Below, one piece after another: positions 1-5,483 of a stretch of DNA of 6,034 nt. The translations under genes and the position numbers were made by a program. Each line of letters starts with the position of its first letter. Within the stretch, counting starts at the first letter, position 1. The notes beneath the pieces are model-generated. The model did no database searches. It saw only the letters and a list, made by a program, of their open reading frames with translations, and was not told where the DNA came from. This stretch comes from Thermoplasmata archaeon M9B2D (GTDB lineage: Archaea; Thermoplasmatota; E2; DHVEG-1): positions 1 through 6,034 of the forward strand of contig MUGD01000118.1 of NCBI GenBank assembly GCA_002900555.1. Reading direction: 5' to 3'.

Positions 1-319
1 TCGCTCTTTCAAAAGTGGAAGGATATTTCCAAGTGTGAATCCAAACACCATTGCTGACGGCCTACGAACTCAATTGGCTGATCTCACTTTTGCAGTCATT
101 CGAGAAAACGTAGAAGATATAGTCACAGTTACAGAGGCGGAAATTGTGAACGCAATGAAGTTTCTATGGGAACGAATGAAGCTTGTTGTTGAACCATCTG
201 GCGCTGTATCGTTAGCGGGACTACTCAAAATGAGTGATAGATTACGAGGAGCAAAAACAGGAGTAATAATTTCAGGAGGAAATATTGATCTATCTCAATT
301 CTTCAGCACGTTTCTATGA
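1..319 (+). CDS. PLP-dependent serine racemase / threonine dehydratase-type enzyme, C-terminal part (5' truncated by window)
   Basis: The reading frame is open from the first complete codon at base 2, giving 105 visible residues; the start lies outside the window. The sequence resembles the C-terminal third of fold-type-II PLP enzymes (serine racemase, catabolic threonine ammonia-lyase): TIADGLR, then TVTEAEI, WERMKLVVEPSGAVSLAGLL, and the closing SGGNIDL. In this family the Ser of SGGN contacts the pyridine nitrogen of PLP. The protein ends about a dozen residues after SGGN, so there is no ACT regulatory domain; this argues against a feedback-controlled biosynthetic IlvA and for a racemase or catabolic dehydratase. 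The PLP lysine and the metal-binding residues would lie upstream and cannot be checked, so racemase and dehydratase cannot be separated. It likely acts in the cytosol on L-serine or L-threonine. Its TGA stop at 317-319 lies inside the 3' end of the convergent kinase gene. Confidence 0.9.
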   Translation, partial: RSFKSGRIFPSVNPNTIADGLRTQLADLTFAVIRENVEDIVTVTEAEIVNAMKFLWERMKLVVEPSGAVSLAGLLKMSDRLRGAKTGVIISGGNIDLSQFFSTFL

Positions 320-2602
320 GTTAATTTCCTCTACTGTTGCCTTTGGCAACCAGATTGTGAATTCTGCTCCTTCTTCAGGTTTTCCTTCCACTCTATCCCG
401 AACCCCAATAGTACCTCCATACTTATCACAGATTTGTTTTGATTGCAGGAGTCCAACTCCTCCATAGCGTCGTGTTACATCAAAAATCGCTGTCTTTAAT
501 GATTCTGACATTCCAGAACCATTGTCAGAAATGGAGATTTCATAGCCCTCCTCACTTTTGATTAATTTCACCCAAACCTTTCTATCACTCTTTGGATTGT
601 GCTCAATTGCGTTTTCAATGATATTTGAGAATAGCTGCTCGAGGAACTCATCAGAATCAACAACAACACTTGTAATCTCTGCCTCGTATTCTATTATAAC
701 ATCATCATGATTAGCTCTATGCAGTTCTATTACATCCGCGAGAGTAGAATCAAGTCTTCTTGGATGAAGGGGTACTGACATCAGAGGTTCAGTTACTTTC
801 ACTTTTGATATCATGCTTTGACATCGTTCAACTGCTGACACGATCTGATCGAGTAATCTTCTATCGTTTGGATCCTGAAGTTTTGCTTCCAGTACCATGG
901 AGCTACCCAGAATAATCTGCAGTTGGTTCCTGAAGTCGTGTGACATAAGGTCAAGGTACAACATAGCTCTTTCTTTTTGCGACTGGATGTTCTTCTCTGC
1001 AGCATATCGTTCTGTCACATTAATTGAAATCAATTGAAGCGCAGGAGTTTCTTCGTAAATGACTCGCCTACCAAACATCTCAAGAAATTGCACGGAACCA
1101 TTCTTGTGAAAGACACGAATAACAATTGGAATAATCCTAGGCGTATCTCCAGCCATCAATTCTTGAAGACGATTCATGACAATAGGCCAGTCATCAGGAT
1201 GTATCATATCTTGAATATCCTTTGATGTGAGTGCTAAGACTTCATCGACACTCAATCCGACAAATCCAGCAAATGCGGGATTTGTGAATTTTACAGATAA
1301 TGGGATTGCCTGAATAATCATAATTCCTTGCAATGATTGATCGACGAGAGCTCTGTACTTGTGTTCCGAAGCAATCAATGCATCTTCTGCTTCTTTTCTT
1401 TCATCGATATTACGAGCAACTCCAAGGACTCCTGTTGGTTTTCCTTCGTCATCTCGTAGGAAAGTACGAGTTATTTCTGCCCAGATTATTGAGCCATTCG
1501 CATGTTTGAGTTTCAACTCAAGAGGAGGAGAATCTCCCCTCGTTAAGGTTTGGTCAGCCACTTTTTCTTTTTGGAGTGCTTCCTTCATTGCTTCAATAGC
1601 GACCCAGACTGATTCAGGAGTCATTATCTCGATCATAGATGTGCCAATCAACTCTTCAGCTTCAAAACCAATCAGTAATTTAGCAGATGGACTTACATAT
1701 GTAACATTCAGCTCCAAATCAGTCGTGAAGATTACATCTGTGACATTCTCAGCAAGAAGCTGATATCGTTTCTCACTATCTTGAAGCGCTGCTTCAGTAG
1801 CTCTGTGTTCGGTTTTTTCGGTGATTTGACTTAGATACCCCATCAGCTCGCCATTATTCTCTAGCCCAAGAGGCGTGATCCAAGCGTCAAGTACTATCTT
1901 TCCTGAGCGGCTTGTGTTGTACAGTCCTTTCTCTTTTACCTTATCAAAATCGAATGTAGTTTCGTATCTTACTGGCTCTCCTCGTATCAGCTTTGCTTTC
2001 ATCTCAGCTGGAACATTTGGATCATCAAAAAGACTGAAGCCAATGAGATCTTTGTGGCTTGAGATACCTCCTATTTCCAATGCAGCTAGATTCGCTGCAG
2101 TGAGAATTCCATTTTCATCGAAAAGCTCGAGTCCTACCTGCGACTCTTCAAAAATCCGTTTCATCATTTCTGCGCTCTCTTCAAGAGCTCTTCGCGACTC
2201 TTTCAATTCAGTGATATTGGTTATGACAGCAAACGAGCCTTTGTGCTTCCCGTCTTCATCAAGTAAGGGTGCTCCAGATACTATGGTGGACACGCTTTCA
2301 CCCGAACTCTTTTGCCAATCAAGCTCGTATTGCGATGCCTCTCCTTTGATTCTCTGACGGATGTTATTACGGAGTGTTTTCTTGTTAGAGTCATCAAGAA
2401 AGTCAATTAGTGGTTTGCCTATAATTTCCTCCGCGGGATAATCAAGCATTTTTGCAAAGCGGGGATTGACATATGTGAAAACGCCTTCATTATCTATGAT
2501 TCCAAATCCATCATTCATAGATTCGACTAAAGCTCTATAACGAATTGCTTCTTCTTTATGAGTAATTCCGATTTCAGAATCATTGCCCTTCTTAGTTTCC
2601 AT
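314..2602 (-). CDS. Cytosolic sensor histidine kinase with four PAS domains
   Basis: 762 residues, ATG start (CAT at 2600-2602), TAG stop. Four successive PAS/PAC units are visible at about residues 20-133, 145-265, 277-403 and 413-534. Each begins with an RYRALVESMNDG- or KYRALVDQS-like stretch and most end in an ITELK / IDERK / VTERY-type PAC end. A DHp segment follows with H-box SHDFRNQLQ (His555 as likely phosphoacceptor, Asp556, Asn559). The ATPase domain has an N-box NIIENAIEHN (660-669), G1 DNGSGM (693-698) and a short-lid G2-like GGVGLL (714-719). No signal peptide or hydrophobic membrane helix is seen, so it should sense an intracellular cue through the PAS domains; the ligand cannot be read from sequence. 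Autophosphorylation and transfer to a receiver are the family role. The nearest receiver protein is the same-strand gene starting at 4539, with dinB lying antisense between them. The 3' end overlaps the convergent PLP-enzyme gene by 6 bases. Confidence 0.95.
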   Translation of the reverse strand: METKKGNDSEIGITHKEEAIRYRALVESMNDGFGIIDNEGVFTYVNPRFAKMLDYPAEEIIGKPLIDFLDDSNKKTLRNNIRQRIKGEASQYELDWQKSSGESVSTIVSGAPLLDEDGKHKGSFAVITNITELKESRRALEESAEMMKRIFEESQVGLELFDENGILTAANLAALEIGGISSHKDLIGFSLFDDPNVPAEMKAKLIRGEPVRYETTFDFDKVKEKGLYNTSRSGKIVLDAWITPLGLENNGELMGYLSQITEKTEHRATEAALQDSEKRYQLLAENVTDVIFTTDLELNVTYVSPSAKLLIGFEAEELIGTSMIEIMTPESVWVAIEAMKEALQKEKVADQTLTRGDSPPLELKLKHANGSIIWAEITRTFLRDDEGKPTGVLGVARNIDERKEAEDALIASEHKYRALVDQSLQGIMIIQAIPLSVKFTNPAFAGFVGLSVDEVLALTSKDIQDMIHPDDWPIVMNRLQELMAGDTPRIIPIVIRVFHKNGSVQFLEMFGRRVIYEETPALQLISINVTERYAAEKNIQSQKERAMLYLDLMSHDFRNQLQIILGSSMVLEAKLQDPNDRRLLDQIVSAVERCQSMISKVKVTEPLMSVPLHPRRLDSTLADVIELHRANHDDVIIEYEAEITSVVVDSDEFLEQLFSNIIENAIEHNPKSDRKVWVKLIKSEEGYEISISDNGSGMSESLKTAIFDVTRRYGGVGLLQSKQICDKYGGTIGVRDRVEGKPEEGAEFTIWLPKATVEEINS

Positions 2603-2630
2603 ATCCCAATCTACTCACAATTACATTCGC

Positions 2631-2638
2631 TCTATAAC
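2631..2638 (-). promoter_or_regulatory. Candidate archaeal TATA box for the PAS kinase
   Basis: On the minus strand this reads TGTTATAGA-like sequence, centred about 32 bases upstream of the kinase ATG. With the usual archaeal TATA-to-start distance of about 26 bases, transcription would begin some 6 bases before the ATG, giving a near-leaderless mRNA. No Shine-Dalgarno motif precedes the ATG, which agrees. A second AT-rich candidate, CTATATGG on the minus strand at 2658-2665, would give a leader of about 30 bases. Motif-only call. Confidence 0.4.
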
Positions 2639-2648
2639 ATCAGTTGTC

Positions 2649-2672
2649 GAGAATTATCCATATAGAATTCTC
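2649..2672. promoter_or_regulatory. 7-N10-7 inverted repeat in the kinase/dinB divergent spacer (possible operator)
   Basis: Arms GAGAATT (2649-2655) and AATTCTC (2666-2672) are perfect inverted complements separated by 10 bases. The centre-to-centre distance of 17 bases would place the half-sites on nearly the same face of the helix plus about 1.6 turns. The spacer holds the TATA-like CATATAG (2659-2665), and the repeat lies upstream of both the kinase and the polymerase, so a dimeric repressor could act here. No regulator can be named, and a chance AT-rich repeat is possible. Confidence 0.35.
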
Positions 2673-2762
2673 TAGGATGTAGTCACTTCGCGGCTCAATC
2701 TCGTCAATATGTTCGGTCACCTCTCCGGGTTGGCTAAATTCATTCCAGCATATTGCAATTCG

Positions 2763-2774
2763 TAGGAACTCCTA
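2763..2774. promoter_or_regulatory. Short palindrome TAGGA-AC-TCCTA just upstream of dinB
   Basis: The 5-base arms are perfectly complementary around a 2-base centre. It sits 21-32 bases before the first possible dinB ATG, the position where a TATA/BRE element or an overlapping operator would be expected. No convincing TATA box is seen there. Its AGGA is too far from the ATG to act as a ribosome binding site. Function is unproven. Confidence 0.2.
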
Positions 2775-2794
2775 ATGGCTAACAAGATAGTAGT

Positions 2795-3907
2795 ATGCTG
2801 ACGCATATGATACGTTGGATCATGCATGTTGACCTAGATGCATTCTTTGCTAGTGTAGAGCAGTATAGAAATCATCCCGAACTCATCGGACGTCCAGTTT
2901 GTGTAGGTCACGATCCAAAAGGCGGTAGTGGAAGAGGAGTCGTACGAGCAGCATCGTATGAAGCCCGTGCCAAAGGTATCCATGCTGGAATGCCTGTTTC
3001 CCAGGCTTTCAGAATATGCCCTGATGCCGCATTTGTTGATGGGTCTTTTGAAAGCTATGGAGAAGCATCTGATGAGTTCATGGAAGTCCTTAGAGAGTTT
3101 GCTGATGATGGGCGAGTTCGAAGAGCTAGCATTGATGAGGCGTATATTGAAGTAACTCAAGCTTGTCAATTATACAGCAATCCACGAGAGCTAGCTCAGG
3201 AAATACAAGAATCAATAAGGATTCGTACATCCCTTCCTTGTTCAATTGGTATTGCGCCAAATATGTCAGTAGCAAAGATAGCGACAGGTATGAATAAACC
3301 TCGAGGCATTACCTTAGTCGGTCCGACTCGGGCAGATATTGAAAGATTCTTAGAGCCACTACCCGTAGATGCGCTTAATGGAGTTGGAAAGAAAACTGCA
3401 GAATGGTTGCGGAAATCTGGTATCAATAATCTTGGGCAAATACAAAAAATGACACTCCCAGAGCTTTGGCCAATTATGGGTAGAGGTTCTATTTGGTTGC
3501 ATAATAGAGCACTTGGAATTGATGATAGACCACTGATTGACAATGGAGTCCGAATTAGAAAGTCAATAAGCAAAGATAGGACATTTTTGGAAGATGTTGA
3601 GCCCGATGCTATTGAATACATCCATGAATCTCTGAAGAATATGTGTTCAAGGATAGGTGAAAAAATAATCAAGAAAGCATTGAGGTTTAGAACTGTAACA
3701 GTAAAGATACGCTATGACGATTATACGACCATACAGAGAAGTCGAAGTATCCCAGTTGAAACAAATGATACAAAATTACTTGAGAAACTAGCTTTGGAGA
3801 TTTTCGACCAAAAGAGGAATTCTCACAAACCTATTAGACTAGTGGGTGTGAAAGTGTCTGGATTGAGCGATATTTCCGAGCAATTGTGTCTGACTGAGTT
3901 TATGTAG
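2795..3907 (+). CDS. dinB: Y-family translesion DNA polymerase (DinB / Dpo4, Pol IV)
   Basis: 370 residues, close to the usual length of about 350. The palm begins with HVDLDAFFASVE (11-22): Asp13 is the first metal ligand and Phe18 the likely steric gate against ribonucleotides. RAASYEARAKGIHAGMP (51-67) is the fingers signature. SIDEAY (112-117) supplies catalytic Asp114 and Glu115. Helix-hairpin-helix thumb residues LNGVGKKTAEWL span 194-205, and the little finger begins near RKSISKDRTF (255-264). The C-terminus ends QLCLTEFM, which fits a PCNA-interacting Q-x-x-L-x-x-F-(aromatic/hydrophobic) box. The role is DNA synthesis across lesions on sliding-clamp-bound templates, with low fidelity. 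The in-frame ATG at 2795 is the most upstream possible (a stop precedes it at 2780); ATG 2807, giving MIRWIMHVDLD, resembles family N-termini better and 2822 is also possible. No clear Shine-Dalgarno is seen. The gene converges on the response regulator with 8 bases between stops. Confidence 0.96.
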   Translation: MLTHMIRWIMHVDLDAFFASVEQYRNHPELIGRPVCVGHDPKGGSGRGVVRAASYEARAKGIHAGMPVSQAFRICPDAAFVDGSFESYGEASDEFMEVLREFADDGRVRRASIDEAYIEVTQACQLYSNPRELAQEIQESIRIRTSLPCSIGIAPNMSVAKIATGMNKPRGITLVGPTRADIERFLEPLPVDALNGVGKKTAEWLRKSGINNLGQIQKMTLPELWPIMGRGSIWLHNRALGIDDRPLIDNGVRIRKSISKDRTFLEDVEPDAIEYIHESLKNMCSRIGEKIIKKALRFRTVTVKIRYDDYTTIQRSRSIPVETNDTKLLEKLALEIFDQKRNSHKPIRLVGVKVSGLSDISEQLCLTEFM

Positions 3908-3915
3908 TATCCATT

Positions 3916-4539
3916 CTATTGTTGAATTAGTTTTTCTTCATCGATATCTGCAACTGCTTGTTTTACACGATCCGATAATTTTGATATCAATCTTGTAATT
4001 CCTTGTATGTATGTCTTATCGAATTCTTCCTCTAGGAGTGTTGCATAACCCATAATGTTTTGCAGAATTCCAGTCAAGTCATGCGATAATTTATGGATAA
4101 ACTCACTTGCGACTGGAAGTGGAATTCCTCTAGATTCTGTCTGTTGCTTCAACTGATACTTATTATCAATGACCTTTCTTATAATATCATGAATCGCTTT
4201 GAATTGCTCCCGGATGGCTGACCCTTTAAGCACATAATAATCTGCACCAAGATTCAGGGCTTTAATCACGACTTCCTCGCGAGAATGTCCAGTCCACATG
4301 ATGAAACCAATATCGTCACCTGCATAGCGAAGAGCTTCTAGGAAGTCGAGACCCGTTGCATCGGGCATAAGGTAGTCTGATATTATAATATCAAATTCCT
4401 CCTCTTCTAGAATATTGAGAGCATCTTTAACCGACTCTGCTACAACCAATTCAAGATTGGGATCTGTCTGCTGGAATAATATCCTTGCAATATCTAACAG
4501 CTCTGCGTTATCATCAACGAAAAGTACTCGAATTTTCAC
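3916..4539 (-). CDS. Response regulator: receiver domain plus orphan histidine-kinase-type DHp hairpin
   Basis: 207 residues, GTG start (CAC at 4537-4539), TAG stop. Residues 1-125 form a CheY-like receiver: acidic pocket Asp9/Asp10, phosphoacceptor Asp55 in ISDYLMPDATG, switch Thr83 in MWTGHS, and Lys105 in LKG. After a linker, residues 146-198 form two predicted helices with an H-box, LSHDLTGILQNIMGYATLLE, where His153 occupies the phosphoacceptor position. The protein then stops: there is no ATPase domain, no DNA-binding HTH and no other output domain. The segment resembles the neighbouring kinase's DHp (shared SHD, LQ, I, G and LE positions) but has Gly157 where the kinase has Asn559. It may take phosphate from the PAS kinase and pass it from Asp55 to His153 or onward (Spo0F/Spo0B-like), or dimerise with the kinase, or be a truncated hybrid kinase. 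The output is unknown. A TATA-like box about 27 bases upstream suggests a leaderless mRNA. Confidence 0.92.
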   Translation of the reverse strand: MKIRVLFVDDNAELLDIARILFQQTDPNLELVVAESVKDALNILEEEEFDIIISDYLMPDATGLDFLEALRYAGDDIGFIMWTGHSREEVVIKALNLGADYYVLKGSAIREQFKAIHDIIRKVIDNKYQLKQQTESRGIPLPVASEFIHKLSHDLTGILQNIMGYATLLEEEFDKTYIQGITRLISKLSDRVKQAVADIDEEKLIQQ

Positions 4540-4561
4540 TTGGCTGCGCCCCTAAGAAGTT

Positions 4562-4571
4562 GTATAATATT
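4562..4571 (-). promoter_or_regulatory. Candidate TATA box giving a leaderless response-regulator transcript
   Basis: The minus strand reads AATATTATAC, centred about 27 bases before the GTG start at 4539. That spacing puts the predicted transcription start at or within a base or two of the start codon. There is no Shine-Dalgarno motif between them (the stretch is C/G-rich), in keeping with a leaderless message. Confidence 0.5.
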
Positions 4572-4592
4572 CACAATGCAGTACATAGGTTT

Positions 4593-4612
4593 TCGCGTTG
4601 AGCAACTCGCGA
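4593..4612. promoter_or_regulatory. 5-N10-5 inverted repeat TCGCG/CGCGA in the regulator/sfsA divergent spacer
   Basis: TCGCG (4593-4597) and CGCGA (4608-4612) are perfect inverted complements with a 10-base spacer. A nested shorter pair, GTTG-AG-CAAC, lies at 4597-4606. The block is GC-rich inside an otherwise AT-rich spacer and lies upstream of the response regulator promoter on one side and the sfsA promoter on the other. It could be a protein-binding site for divergent control. Whether it is bound is not known. Confidence 0.3.
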
Positions 4613-4622
4613 CTAGATGTGA

Positions 4623-4640
4623 ACTAATATTAGTATAAGA
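4623..4640 (+). promoter_or_regulatory. sfsA promoter candidate with overlapping 12-base perfect palindrome
   Basis: ACTAATATTAGT (4623-4634) is a perfect palindrome that runs directly into TATA-like TAGTATAAG (4632-4640). Either AT-rich element would place the transcription start at about 4655-4662, at or just before the AAAAAGGAG ribosome binding site. The palindrome may be part of the TATA/BRE region or an operator over it. Motif-only call. Confidence 0.35.
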
Positions 4641-4654
4641 CCTGTTTTGAAATG

Positions 4655-4663
4655 AAAAAGGAG
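4655..4663 (+). promoter_or_regulatory. Ribosome binding site of sfsA (AAAAAGGAG)
   Basis: GGAG at 4660-4663 stands 10 bases before the GTG at 4674 and supports that start. It is 8 bases before an out-of-frame ATG at 4672, which overlaps the GTG as ATGTG and opens only an eight-codon frame ending at 4698. Confidence 0.6.
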
Positions 4664-4673
4664 TATCATACAT

Positions 4674-5384
4674 GTGTCTGGTCAGGGAGAAGTTCTGAAC
4701 GGAAAATTCATTGAGAGACCTAACAGATTTCTCGCTAGGGTGGACATTGATGGTAGAACCGTGGAATCATTTGTACCGAATCCTGGCAGAATGTATGAGT
4801 TTATGATACCTGGTAAATCCGTATTTTTGCGTAGGAATTCTGCTCCGCATAGAAAAACTGAGTATGATATGATTGGTGTCCTACATGATGGCTTACTGGT
4901 GTCAATCGATAGTAACCTCCCCAATCGATTTATCCGCCGGCTTCTTGAGAAGCATTCACTACCCTATTTCTCCAATTATTATAGGATTATCCCCGAACCC
5001 CGTCATTATGATGGACGCTTTGATTTTCGTTTGGAGGGTGACGATGACATAACGTTGATTGAGGTCAAATCTTGTACCCTCGTAGAAAATGGTCACGCCT
5101 TTTTTCCAGACGCCCCAACATTGAGAGGTACGAGACATCTGAAACATCTTGTTAAATCGCTAAAGGATGGGATTGCGACACAAGCAGCAGTCGTATTTGT
5201 CATTCAGCGACCTGATGCATATGTCTTCTCTCCTCATGACGGGAATGATCCGAATTTTGGTGATGCTCTCCGTGCTGCCTATGACGCCGGGATTGATGTC
5301 ATACCCCTGACAACTAGAGTGATTGATTGGGATCTTCAGCTACAGGAACGTATTCCTTTCATGAGTGGACCAATGGAATTCTAG
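4674..5384 (+). CDS. sfsA: SfsA-family DNA/RNA nuclease
   Basis: 236 residues, the usual SfsA length. The N-terminal OB-fold part carries FIERPNRFLARV (12-23) and FVPNPGRM (33-40), then LPNRFIRRLL (82-91). The C-terminal nuclease part has the PD-(D/E)xK-like core: Asp117 in GRFDFRLE, then Glu130 and Lys132 in IEVKSCTL. Family motifs FPDAPTLRGTRHLKHL (144-159), VIQRPDAYVFSPHDGNDP (176-193) and ALRAAYDAGIDVIP (198-211) follow. The family was first named in E. coli as a sugar fermentation stimulation protein; later work describes nucleic-acid cleavage. The physiological substrate in archaea is not settled. The GTG start is the only plausible one in frame: a stop lies upstream at 4653-4655 and a ribosome binding site stands 10 bases before it. 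It is transcribed divergently from the response regulator and has its own promoter candidate. The sequence shows no functional link to the two-component genes. Confidence 0.95.
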   Translation: MSGQGEVLNGKFIERPNRFLARVDIDGRTVESFVPNPGRMYEFMIPGKSVFLRRNSAPHRKTEYDMIGVLHDGLLVSIDSNLPNRFIRRLLEKHSLPYFSNYYRIIPEPRHYDGRFDFRLEGDDDITLIEVKSCTLVENGHAFFPDAPTLRGTRHLKHLVKSLKDGIATQAAVVFVIQRPDAYVFSPHDGNDPNFGDALRAAYDAGIDVIPLTTRVIDWDLQLQERIPFMSGPMEF

Positions 5385-5391
5385 GATAGAT

Positions 5392-5405
5392 AGTACATCC
5401 GTACT
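5392..5405 (+). terminator. Weak hairpin after sfsA
   Basis: AGTAC (5392-5396) pairs with GTACT (5401-5405) around a four-base ATCC loop, 7 bases after the sfsA stop. A pyrimidine-rich stretch, CCTTCTTATT, follows at 5416-5425. Five pairs make a weak stem, and archaeal termination mostly relies on T-runs, which are only modest here. Confidence 0.2.
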
Positions 5406-5452
5406 TGAACCACTGCCTTCTTATTGGTGAAAATACTTCGAACCTATTAATG

Positions 5453-5460
5453 TTTTAAAT
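5453..5460 (+). promoter_or_regulatory. TATA box of the ABC ATPase gene (TTTTAAAT)
   Basis: TTTTAAAT is centred about 27 bases before GTG 5484, the archaeal distance from TATA to transcription start. This predicts a leaderless message and supports 5484 as the start. A competing reading uses AAAGGTGGG at 5462-5470 as a ribosome binding site, which would need transcription to begin further upstream. Confidence 0.5.
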
Positions 5461-5483
5461 GAAAGGTGGGAGCGAACAAAGAC

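Noticed and set aside
1359..1763. Plus-strand open frames (134 and 160 codons, the latter at 1875-2357) within the kinase
   Set aside because: Serine-rich shadow translations of the PAS-coding region; the minus strand has recognisable PAS and kinase motifs throughout.
2615..2621. TCACAAT shared by the kinase upstream region and the regulator upstream region (4571-4577)
   Set aside because: Seven bases at different distances from the two starts, not clearly beyond chance.
3196..3672. Minus-strand open frame of 158 codons opposite dinB
   Set aside because: Lies wholly inside the polymerase gene, whose catalytic and thumb motifs are intact on the plus strand.
5409..5428. ACCA/TGGT arms after sfsA as a possible terminator stem
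   Set aside because: Four pairs with a 12-base loop are too weak to support.
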